Assembly: GCF_036227605.1 (NCBI RefSeq)
Contig: NZ_CP109487.1
Span: 5,951,501-6,015,500 of the forward strand
Reading direction: 5' to 3'
DNA length: 64,000 bases
Source: Streptomyces sp. NBC_01439
Lineage (GTDB): Bacteria; Actinomycetota; Actinomycetes; Streptomycetales; Streptomycetaceae
The notes under the pieces are model-generated. The model saw only the letters and a list, made by a program, of their open reading frames with translations, was not told where the DNA came from and searched no databases. The number at the start of each line of letters is the position of its first letter. Within the stretch, counting starts at the first letter, position 1. Shown one piece after another: positions 1 to 6,355 of the stretch. Position numbers and translations under genes: made by a program.

Positions 1-651
1 CACCCAGGCAGCACCAAAGGTCTGGGCGTTGAACGGGAGCACCTGGAGTTCAACGTTCGGTCGCTCGGCCACCTCTGCCAGGTGAAGCAGCTGCTCACGC
101 ATGATGCCCGCGTCCCCGATGTTCCGGCGGATCGCTGACTCACTCAAGATGAAGTTCAGTATCGGGGCGTGCGGCTCGTCGAGGATGGCTTGCCGTTCGA
201 GCCGCACCTTGAGCTGCTGATCCATCGCCTCCTGCGACACGCCCGGCTGCGCCTTGACGTTCATCGCCCGGATGTAGCTCTCGATTTGGAGGATGCCGGG
301 GACTACCTCCGGTTGGTACCAGCGTAGTTCGGAGGCATCCGCTTCAAGATCGACGTACGTGCGGAACCAGTCCGGGATAGCGCCGAGGTAGCCAGACCAA
401 CGACCGCGCTGTCGACCGGCGCGGGCCAACTCCTTCATCCACTCGGCCTCGTCGCCACTCACGCCGTAGAAGTTGAGCAACAGCGTGAGGTCGGTCAATT
501 TGATGCCGCTCTGACCCAGTTCCAACCGGCTGATCTTGCTGGCCGCAGCGTCGATCTGTTCGGCAGCCTCATCTTGCGTCTTGACGGCCTGCTCCCGCGC
601 ACGCTTCAACGCGTTGCCGAGCCGACGCCTCTGGATCGTTGGGGTTGCCAC
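1..651 (-). CDS. XRE-family transcriptional regulator with DUF5753 domain (3' end cut by window)
   Basis: Minus-strand frame open for 217 codons to the window edge; the C-terminus is missing. A GTG start at 651 sits 9 bases after AGGTGGAGG, a strong ribosome binding site. Residues about 8-60 form a helix-turn-helix of XRE type (ALKRAREQAVKTQDEAAEQI then KISRLELGQSGI). The remainder matches the streptomycete DUF5753 ligand-type domain (WFRTYVDLEADASELRWYQ, then VPGILQIESYIRAM). Such proteins usually control a neighbouring DUF397 or ATP-binding gene, and the anti-sigma-type ATPase at 1218 fits that pattern. It probably regulates the divergent genes starting at 904. Confidence 0.9.
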   Translation of the reverse strand, partial: MATPTIQRRRLGNALKRAREQAVKTQDEAAEQIDAAASKISRLELGQSGIKLTDLTLLLNFYGVSGDEAEWMKELARAGRQRGRWSGYLGAIPDWFRTYVDLEADASELRWYQPEVVPGILQIESYIRAMNVKAQPGVSQEAMDQQLKVRLERQAILDEPHAPILNFILSESAIRRNIGDAGIMREQLLHLAEVAERPNVELQVLPFNAQTFGAAWV

Positions 652-747
652 GTCGATGATCCTCCACCTGGTCAGCCAGGTGCTCATTATGCCTTCGCGT
701 GCCTCAGCCACAGGGCGGCGTCCCCTCGAACGAGCGGTTTCCCAAAA

Positions 748-791
748 TAGGAGTCCAGATTCAAGATGGGAGCCTATCCTAGGAGTCCAAA
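748..791. promoter_or_regulatory. Direct repeat TAGGAGTCCANA, possible operator
   Basis: Two copies of TAGGAGTCCANA lie at 748-759 and 780-791, about three helical turns apart, in the 252-bp gap between the divergent XRE gene and the resolvase-like gene at 904. Two same-direction copies near a regulator gene suggest a binding site for that regulator. No -10/-35 pair is convincing here. Confidence 0.35.
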
Positions 792-903
792 ATCGACCCT
801 CATTCGCGCTGCTACCGGCGAACGGGGGCTCTGAGCTGGGCAGATGGGCAGTGGGCGAGAACGGTGCCCCGTTGATCTGGCCACGTCCGCAGGGAGGCCC
901 GTC

Positions 904-1221
904 ATGAAGCCCCTGATCATCGGGTACATGCGCGTTCCGGACGACATGAGCGACGAGGAGGTGAAGAAGAAGCAAGACGACATGACCGCGTACGCGGAGG
1001 TCGAGGGACTCACCCTCGCCGCCGTGTTCCACGAGTTCACGGCCGGTCGGCTCGACGCCTTCGAGGAGATGACCGAGGCGGTCCAGCGCACCGAAGCCCC
1101 CCACGTGGTCGTGCCGTCCTACCGCGACTTGGCACTGACGCGCCCGCTCCAGGACGCCATGACGCTGCACCTGGAACTGAGGGCGAACGCGCAGATCGTC
1201 AGTCTGGACGAGTGCGCATGA
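904..1221 (+). CDS. Small resolvase-N-terminus-like protein
   Basis: 105 residues. The opening LIIGYMRVPDDMSDEE resembles the first strand of serine resolvases (YxRVS), but the nucleophilic serine position is proline and no DNA-binding domain follows, so it is unlikely to recombine DNA. The ATG at 904 is preceded by GGGAGG; an in-frame ATG at 844 lacks one. It overlaps the next gene by 4 bases, so the two are translationally coupled. Proteins like this are common beside ATP-binding and XRE genes in streptomycete elements. No function is known to me. Confidence 0.7.
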   Translation: MKPLIIGYMRVPDDMSDEEVKKKQDDMTAYAEVEGLTLAAVFHEFTAGRLDAFEEMTEAVQRTEAPHVVVPSYRDLALTRPLQDAMTLHLELRANAQIVSLDECA

Positions 1222-1829
1222 GCCAGCACCAGGGCGACGAAGAACCCTTCTACTTCTCTCAGCGCGCCCGCTTCATGGATCAGCTCAACCTGGCCGCTGT
1301 CAGCACGGCGGTGAGTGTGTCCCGCCACTTCATCCGGCTCACGCTCTCCAAGTGGCACGCCCGCGCCATTGAGGGGGACGCCGCCCTTGTCGTATCTGAG
1401 TTGGTCACGAACGCCGTGCGAGCGACCGGCGGCGTTCTCGACCGTCAGCCGACGTGGTCTGAACTGGATGAGCTCAACCTCGTGACAGTGCGGATGCTCG
1501 GCCTGCCGACCAGCGTCGTCATTGAGGTGTGGGACGTCTCCCCGAAGAACCCGGTGCTCACCACGCCAGACGACGACACCGAAGGTGGACGCGGCTTACT
1601 CCTCGTCCAGTCGCTCAGTAGTCAGTGGGGCTCTCACCGCACCCCGCGGGGCAAGGTGGTGTGGTCTGAACTTCAAGTGCCCGGCGCTACGTCTCCCGTG
1701 CTGCCACGTCGCAGTAGGTCGCAGCACTCCAACGTGCAGCCGGCGGCGAGGGCTGATCCCTGGCTTTTAAGACGCGTACTCGTCGGCCTCCAGCCACCAG
1801 GACCCACCGCAGCACATCCACCCCGATGA
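1218..1829 (+). CDS. ATP-binding protein, anti-sigma/RsbW-like HATPase
   Basis: 203 residues, ATG at 1218 overlapping the upstream stop (ATGA). It shows the GHKL ATPase boxes: N box ALVVSELVTNAVRA, G1-type box IEVWDVSPKNPVL and G2-type box GGRGLLLVQSLSSQWG. Such stand-alone ATPase domains act in streptomycetes as anti-sigma or partner-switch kinases and are usually encoded beside XRE/DUF5753 regulators, as here. The last 45 residues beyond the domain are low-complexity and look unstructured. Substrate and partner are unknown. Confidence 0.85.
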   Translation: MSQHQGDEEPFYFSQRARFMDQLNLAAVSTAVSVSRHFIRLTLSKWHARAIEGDAALVVSELVTNAVRATGGVLDRQPTWSELDELNLVTVRMLGLPTSVVIEVWDVSPKNPVLTTPDDDTEGGRGLLLVQSLSSQWGSHRTPRGKVVWSELQVPGATSPVLPRRSRSQHSNVQPAARADPWLLRRVLVGLQPPGPTAAHPPR

Positions 1830-1844
1830 AGCAGAGAGAAGACG

Positions 1845-2090
1845 ATGGGCAGGACGAGGACCTACCGCTTCCGGAACTACGAGATCCGCACCGACCCGAT
1901 AGGTGAGGTCACCTTCGAGGCCGAGTGCGTCTCGGGTGATGAAGCCAACTGCGGTGCGGCGTCTGGTGACATGGCCGAGATTATTGACGTTGACCGCTGG
2001 ATCGCGGAGCACGTCCAGGACACCGGGCACAGCCGCTACCGTAGAACGGCGGCGGACTACGCTCTCGTCGAACCCGGCGAGTGGCAGTAG
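1845..2090 (+). CDS. DUF7848-type small protein
   Basis: 81 residues. The pattern ECVSGDEANCGAASGD followed by WIAEHVQDTGHSRYRR is typical of a short streptomycete family (DUF7848) with two conserved cysteines and a conserved His-x-Arg-Tyr stretch. It lies 15 bases after the ATPase gene and probably forms the end of that operon; a strong hairpin follows at 2155. Function unknown. Its size would suit an adaptor, and it could in principle be a substrate for the modifying enzymes downstream, but nothing in the sequence proves that. Confidence 0.7.
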   Translation: MGRTRTYRFRNYEIRTDPIGEVTFEAECVSGDEANCGAASGDMAEIIDVDRWIAEHVQDTGHSRYRRTAADYALVEPGEWQ

Positions 2091-2154
2091 TGCCTGAGGA
2101 GACTGCCGCCCTGGCACACAAAACAGGCTCCCTCTCCTGGATAGGGCGGTAGAG

Positions 2155-2187
2155 ACACCCCGGCGTTTGGAACCCGCCGGGGTGTTC
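2155..2187 (+). terminator. Rho-independent terminator
   Basis: Perfect 10-bp stem CACCCCGGCG / CGCCGGGGTG with a 9-base loop followed by TTCTTC. It closes the 904-2090 operon and separates it from the radical SAM operon. Confidence 0.85.
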
Positions 2188-2338
2188 TTCGCTGGGGGTG
2201 CAAGCGTCTCTATTGAGCAGCGTGTTCCGCCCTGAAGAGCGCCTTTCAGTCAAGACGTAGGAAGCTAGGCAAATACCCGCGTACTCCGCATACTTGGTGC
2301 AGCTTTGACCTTCGCGACGAGATGACCTTGGGGGACAA

Positions 2339-3487
2339 GTGAGCTCAGGCGCGCATGAGGTAAGCAAAATTGGCTTAGACACTGCTGCCCGGTATCTGGA
2401 CCGGGTGGGTATCACGGAAGCCCCCTTGATCGACCTGTACTGGCGTCAAGGGGGCTCTTCTTTGGGGCTGGCGCTTCTAAAGCGTGCTGCCGAGTCTCTT
2501 GACCTGATTGTCCCGGATGACGTGATCCTTGGGCTCGACGATGCCGCCCGGATCGGCGCCGATCGGCTCGTTGAGTCACTGCCTTCTTCGCTGCGGGCCG
2601 GCTTCGCATTGAAGTACTCCGGTCATGAGGAAAGCTTCTCGCCGGGGTGTACACGTGGCCGCTACTCGTCCCGTCGTCGCTTCTGGGACGGCGGCGACCC
2701 CGACCAGGCCCGATCACTGGTTGCCGACGCGATCACGCACGCGCCACCGGGGACGCAGACCATCGTGTTCCAGCAGTACATCAAGGCCGAAGGGTTGTCC
2801 GGCGTCTTCTACGCCTACGGCTACAGGGGTCGCGTCCTTGTGGAGGCGACAAGTAGGGGCCGCCGTACGTTCACGGAAGTGCGGGGCGGACACGTGGTCG
2901 AGCAGGCCACCGTGACCGGCGAGCACATCCGGTCGGGCAGCCGCGTTGAGGCCGACTCCTTCCAGCTTTACCGGTGCATCTCAGTACTGCGTGAAGCGGT
3001 CGGGTTCGATCTCGACATGGAGGGCTTCGCCTCTGACGCGGGTGTGATCGCGGTGCAGCTCCGGCCGATCCCTGAGGACATGCCACGTCTGCCAGGTCCG
3101 GCCCGTCTCCCTCGTCCACGAGACGGCTGGCACCGCACACCGTGGGTCTGGGGCGCCTGGCAAACCGGTGTAGCCACCGTTGACGAAGACGTTCCCGGAC
3201 ACCCGGCTGTCATGGTGAAGCGGTCGGTTTCCCTTGCCGACTGTCCGCCGATCCTGGCTCGTCTCTATCGGGGCGACCCCACCTTGGTCGTGGACGCGTT
3301 CGACGGCTTCCGGCTCAGCCATGATCCCCGGCATCTTCCCGAGGCGATCCCCTCCCGCAGGGCATTCGCATACATCTCCGTGGCGGGGAGTCCGCTCGCT
3401 CAGCTCCGCGCCGGTGAAACCGTCGAAGCCTTCGTGGACGGGGACGCCGGGATGATCCGCCGCACCACTGCCGCAGCCTTCAACTGA
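2339..3487 (+). CDS. PEP-synthase/PPDK-like ATP-grasp protein
   Basis: 382 residues as given from GTG 2339 (GGGGGA three bases before). The centre reads FQQYIKAEGLSGVFYAYG and the end of the first half reads LDMEGFASDAGVIAVQLRP, matching the ATP-binding fold of PEP synthase and pyruvate phosphate dikinase (VQxMVxAxxSGV and VEFxxxxxxxxxLQxRP). No phosphohistidine or TIM-barrel domain follows, so it is only a nucleotide-binding/ligase-type piece. The C-terminal 130 residues are unassigned. A TTA codon (residue 13) and a terminator-like hairpin lie inside the first 41 codons, so TTG 2462 with AAGGGGG seven bases upstream is a serious alternative start. Operon with the radical SAM gene 10 bases downstream. 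Confidence 0.7.
   Translation: MSSGAHEVSKIGLDTAARYLDRVGITEAPLIDLYWRQGGSSLGLALLKRAAESLDLIVPDDVILGLDDAARIGADRLVESLPSSLRAGFALKYSGHEESFSPGCTRGRYSSRRRFWDGGDPDQARSLVADAITHAPPGTQTIVFQQYIKAEGLSGVFYAYGYRGRVLVEATSRGRRTFTEVRGGHVVEQATVTGEHIRSGSRVEADSFQLYRCISVLREAVGFDLDMEGFASDAGVIAVQLRPIPEDMPRLPGPARLPRPRDGWHRTPWVWGAWQTGVATVDEDVPGHPAVMVKRSVSLADCPPILARLYRGDPTLVVDAFDGFRLSHDPRHLPEAIPSRRAFAYISVAGSPLAQLRAGETVEAFVDGDAGMIRRTTAAAFN
2389..2456 (+). promoter_or_regulatory. Tandem hairpins in the 5' end of the ATP-grasp gene
   Basis: CCCGGT/ACCGGG at 2389-2406 is followed by a perfect 11-bp stem AGCCCCCTTGA (2419-2429) / TCAAGGGGGCT (2446-2456) and then CTTCTTT. The second looks like an intrinsic terminator or an attenuator, and its 3' arm contains the AAGGGGG that could serve the TTG start at 2462. 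It lies within the reading frame if translation starts at 2339. Confidence 0.55.
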
Positions 3488-3497
3488 AAGGTGTGCC

Positions 3498-4706
3498 ATG
3501 TCATCCGCAACCGCCGGCGTAGAGGCGCCGCCGTTCGACTTCCTGGCCCGCGACGAGGGCAAAGAATGGTTGCTCTTCGACTGCGTGAAGCACTCCGTTG
3601 AGCCCGTCACCGAGGACGCCGTGATCATGTTGGAGCGTGGCGGCGCGTTAGTCCGCCGCATCCAGCGGCCAGCACTGCCGGGGGCGCTATCCGCCCCGCT
3701 CAAGCTGTTCGTCAGCGTCTCGAACCGCTGCAACCTGACGTGCCTGCACTGCATGTCGGACTCGTCACCGGCCGGAAGGACAGAGCCGACCACAGACGAA
3801 CTGCTAACGCTCATCCGTGAAGCTGGGGAGCTCGGCGTCTTCCTGGTGGTCGTTGGTGGCGGCGAACCTCTGATGCGCCATGACATTTGGGCGCTCGTTG
3901 GTGCCATGCGCAACGAGGGTATGGGGGTGTCGCTGACGACCAACGGCACGATCGTGAGACAGCGGGACCTTCGGGGCTTCAAGCGTCACGACGTGCGGGT
4001 GAACGTCAGTCTCGACGGTGCTGAGAAGAACCACGACCGCATCCGGGGAACGGTGGGTTCCTTCCAGCGCACCATCCAGGGCATCCGCACCATGTTGGAT
4101 GCGGGGATCACGCCGACGGTGCGCTTCACCCTGATGAACTCGAATCTCGAAGACGTTGACGCCGTGCTCGACCTCTGTAGCGAGCTGGGCGTACCGGTGA
4201 AGGCCCGGCGGGCCAAACCGGCGGGAAGGGTCATCGGGACGACGGACATCATCACCGAGGGGACGCCCGCCTACTTCGACGCCGTGGTCAAGCTGAACAA
4301 GGCCGACCACTGCGGGGTGGAAGACCTCATGAACGTTGAGGCCGGAGCCAAGGAGCCGTTGCTGTTGTCGGAAAACGACTGCGGCGCCGGTACGCGGATC
4401 ATGTTCGTGGACGAGGACGGCACGGTGTCGCCCTGCACGTTCCTTGGTGATGGCTTCCACGCCGGACGGTGGACGCCGGGAAGTCTGGGCGACTTCTGGG
4501 CCAATGCGCCCGTCTTTGAGCAGATGCGAAACCTGCCCGAGAACAAGACCTGTGGTTCCTGCTCACGTCACACCGCCTGCCACGCCGAGTGCCCGGCAAT
4601 GCGCCTGCATGTCAACGGCTCCCTGGACGGTGACGACCCCGGGTGCATCAAGCCGCTTCTTGTCCAGCTCGGCCCAACCCGCCGGAAGGGGACGCCGGGT
4701 GTTTGA
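3498..4706 (+). CDS. Radical SAM/SPASM enzyme
   Basis: 402 residues, ATG after GAAAGGTGTGCC. The CxxxCxxC cluster motif (CNLTCLHC, Cys78/82/85) binds the [4Fe-4S] used for SAM cleavage; GGGEPL and NVSLDGAEKNHDRIRG are the following radical SAM elements. A SPASM-type C-terminus supplies extra cysteines (near residue 294, then SPCTF, then TCGSCSRHTACHAECPA), so auxiliary clusters are expected. SPASM enzymes mostly modify peptides. Residues 15-60 (EWLLFDCVKHSVEPVTEDA) may be a short peptide-recognition domain, but this is weak. It overlaps the methyltransferase by 8 bases. No precursor peptide is evident next to it. Confidence 0.92.
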   Translation: MSSATAGVEAPPFDFLARDEGKEWLLFDCVKHSVEPVTEDAVIMLERGGALVRRIQRPALPGALSAPLKLFVSVSNRCNLTCLHCMSDSSPAGRTEPTTDELLTLIREAGELGVFLVVVGGGEPLMRHDIWALVGAMRNEGMGVSLTTNGTIVRQRDLRGFKRHDVRVNVSLDGAEKNHDRIRGTVGSFQRTIQGIRTMLDAGITPTVRFTLMNSNLEDVDAVLDLCSELGVPVKARRAKPAGRVIGTTDIITEGTPAYFDAVVKLNKADHCGVEDLMNVEAGAKEPLLLSENDCGAGTRIMFVDEDGTVSPCTFLGDGFHAGRWTPGSLGDFWANAPVFEQMRNLPENKTCGSCSRHTACHAECPAMRLHVNGSLDGDDPGCIKPLLVQLGPTRRKGTPGV

Positions 4707-5391
4707 GGACATCGCACCCGTCTACGACCTCGTAAAGTCTCACCGCGACTACGCGGCCGAGGCTGACGTAATCCGTCGTCTCATCCAGGGACACGCCTCG
4801 CAGACGAAGACCGTCTGCGAGGTGGCCTGTGGCACGGGGACCTTGCTTGCTCAGCTCCAGGAGTACGAACGCGTCGGGGTAGATGCCAGCGACCCCATGT
4901 TGACGCTGGCCCGGAAGAAGTTGGGCGACACGGCCACGCTGGTGCACGGCAAGATGCAGGACTTCCAGCTACCGCGGCCGGGCGTCGATGTCCTACTGCT
5001 TCTTGACGGTGCGCTCGGGTACGCGGGGCCGGCTGAACTTGAACCGACCCTTTCTACGTTCGCCCGGCACTTGGTGGATGGCGGGCTTCTGGTCGTAGAG
5101 CCCTGGTACACCCCGGACGAGTGGAAGCCGAAGAAGGTTCACGTCACCCACCATGCGGACGGCGTGGTGACGGTGGTGCGGGTGGGCTACGGCCACCCCG
5201 ATGGGCGCATTGACTTCGCGAGCGTCATCGGGACGAGCGCGGGCCTGCGCACCTTCGATGAACGCTATGACTTCACGCTGCACACGGCTGACGCGATGGC
5301 AGCAGCGTTCACGGCGGCCGGGTTCATCGACGTACGCAAAGAGGCCGCGCCCGAGTTCAGGCGCGGCCTCTTTGTGGCGCGGAAGGAGTAG
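4699..5391 (+). CDS. Class I SAM-dependent methyltransferase
   Basis: 230 residues from GTG 4699 (GGAAGGGGA upstream), overlapping the radical SAM stop by 8 bases, which means coupled translation. Motif I is CEVACGTGTLLAQL near residues 38-52; motif II region GVDASDPML and post-motif DVLLLLDGALGYAG follow. The start FEDIAPVYDLV is typical of small-molecule or peptide methyltransferases of the Methyltransf_25/11 type. An ORF with an open frame back to 4336 exists, but that part is out of frame with the real radical SAM gene and not coding. The acceptor is unknown; it presumably acts on the same substrate as the two genes before it. Confidence 0.9.
   Translation: MFEDIAPVYDLVKSHRDYAAEADVIRRLIQGHASQTKTVCEVACGTGTLLAQLQEYERVGVDASDPMLTLARKKLGDTATLVHGKMQDFQLPRPGVDVLLLLDGALGYAGPAELEPTLSTFARHLVDGGLLVVEPWYTPDEWKPKKVHVTHHADGVVTVVRVGYGHPDGRIDFASVIGTSAGLRTFDERYDFTLHTADAMAAAFTAAGFIDVRKEAAPEFRRGLFVARKE
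5341..5374 (+). terminator. Terminator inside the end of the methyltransferase gene
   Basis: Perfect 11-bp stem GAGGCCGCGCC / GGCGCGGCCTC with an 8-base loop and TTTG after it, ending 17 bases before the methyltransferase stop. It would stop the 2339-5391 operon before the convergent Nudix gene, and its symmetry would also serve the other strand. Confidence 0.7.
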
Positions 5392-5396
5392 TCGGA

Positions 5397-5963
5397 TCAG
5401 CGCTTGGCGGCTCGGCGCACCTCGTAGGCAACCCGGTACAGCGCGGCCAGGTGGTGTTCGCCGTTTTCTTCCAGGCGCTGGACTGCACCCTGGATGGGGA
5501 GGATCACGACTTCTTGGATCGACTCCATCTCGACGCCGCCGTCATCGTCTGACGACCCCGAGATGATGACGTCCGCCCACCCCAGCGCTACGGCGAACTT
5601 GGGATGCGGCAGCCACGGCCGGTAGGCAACCTCGGCCGTGGTCTCACTGTCCCACTGACCGAAGAGTTCAAAGCGCGTAGCCTCGCCGCCGATCTCCTCC
5701 GCCAGTTCGCGCGTCACGCATGTCTGGATGGCTTCGCCGTCCAGCAGCGTGCCGCCGGACGGTCCCCAGCCAGATTCCTTGGCGTGCAGCAGAACGACCC
5801 GGTCACCCACGAAGGGCACGACGTGCACGTTGCTGGTGTAGTCACGGGGCGGAACCTCGTCCTTGAAGTACGAAGTCACCGCACGCCACTTGTAGGGCGT
5901 CTTGAGAGTGGCGAACGCGTCATCGAGGTTGGCGCGGATGTCGAGCGGTAAATTAATGGCCAT
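5397..5963 (-). CDS. Nudix hydrolase
   Basis: 188 residues, ATG 5963 after GGGAAG. A complete Nudix box is present (Gly71, Glu77, Arg85-Glu86-Leu87, Glu89-Glu90, Gly92), so a metal-dependent nucleoside-diphosphate hydrolase is expected. It faces the radical SAM/methyltransferase operon, ending 5 bases from it. In pSAM2 a Nudix-motif protein (Pif) blocks redundant transfer between donor strains; this gene could have that job, or it could clear a nucleotide made by the neighbouring operon. The sequence does not decide between these. Confidence 0.9.
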   Translation of the reverse strand: MAINLPLDIRANLDDAFATLKTPYKWRAVTSYFKDEVPPRDYTSNVHVVPFVGDRVVLLHAKESGWGPSGGTLLDGEAIQTCVTRELAEEIGGEATRFELFGQWDSETTAEVAYRPWLPHPKFAVALGWADVIISGSSDDDGGVEMESIQEVVILPIQGAVQRLEENGEHHLAALYRVAYEVRRAAKR

Positions 5964-6355
5964 TGCTTCCCATTCTACCGAAATAGGGCTGTTTCACCTA
6001 GTGGGGCAGCTTACGGACACGCGGCAGCAGTCTAGCGGAGCGGGCTTGTCGAACGGGTGGGCGCGGTAGGTCCGTTGACTTTCTGATGGGCTGCGGTGGG
6101 GTTGGAACGGTGCGACCAGCCGCAGGCCGGCGGAGAGCCGTTGACCCGTCGCAGCTACGACGCTCGGTCAGTCCTCAGATTCGCCACGCTCGCCCCCTCG
6201 TTCGACGGAGCGAGGGGGCTGTCGTATTACCCGTCAGTTCACCTGCGCAGCCTGGGGGTTGTGTGGCAGGGTGCCAAGGCTTCCTTATGTGACGCATGGT
6301 ACAAATGGAGGCTTTTGTTTAGAATAGTAGACATGGAATATGCGAGGAACTACTT
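5964..6355. other. Intergenic region upstream of the Gabija-like pair
   Basis: 392 bases between divergent genes. It holds a perfect 9-bp hairpin GCCCCCTCG / CGAGGGGGC at 6192-6219 on a stretch with no convincing gene; the open frame at 6096-6359 has no family look and no ribosome binding site. The hairpin may terminate a small RNA or a lost gene. The last 70 bases become AT-rich (TTGTTTAGAATAGTAG) and probably contain the promoter for 6356. Confidence 0.5.

Noticed and set aside
904..1221. Active serine resolvase
   Set aside because: Too short, catalytic serine replaced by proline, and no DNA-binding domain.
4336..4698. Longer methyltransferase starting at 4336
   Set aside because: This stretch is the radical SAM gene in another frame; the methyltransferase fold starts at GTG 4699.
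2339..5391. Viperin-type antiviral radical SAM system
   Set aside because: The enzyme has CNLTCLHC plus SPASM cysteines, not the viperin pattern, and its neighbours differ from prokaryotic viperin loci.
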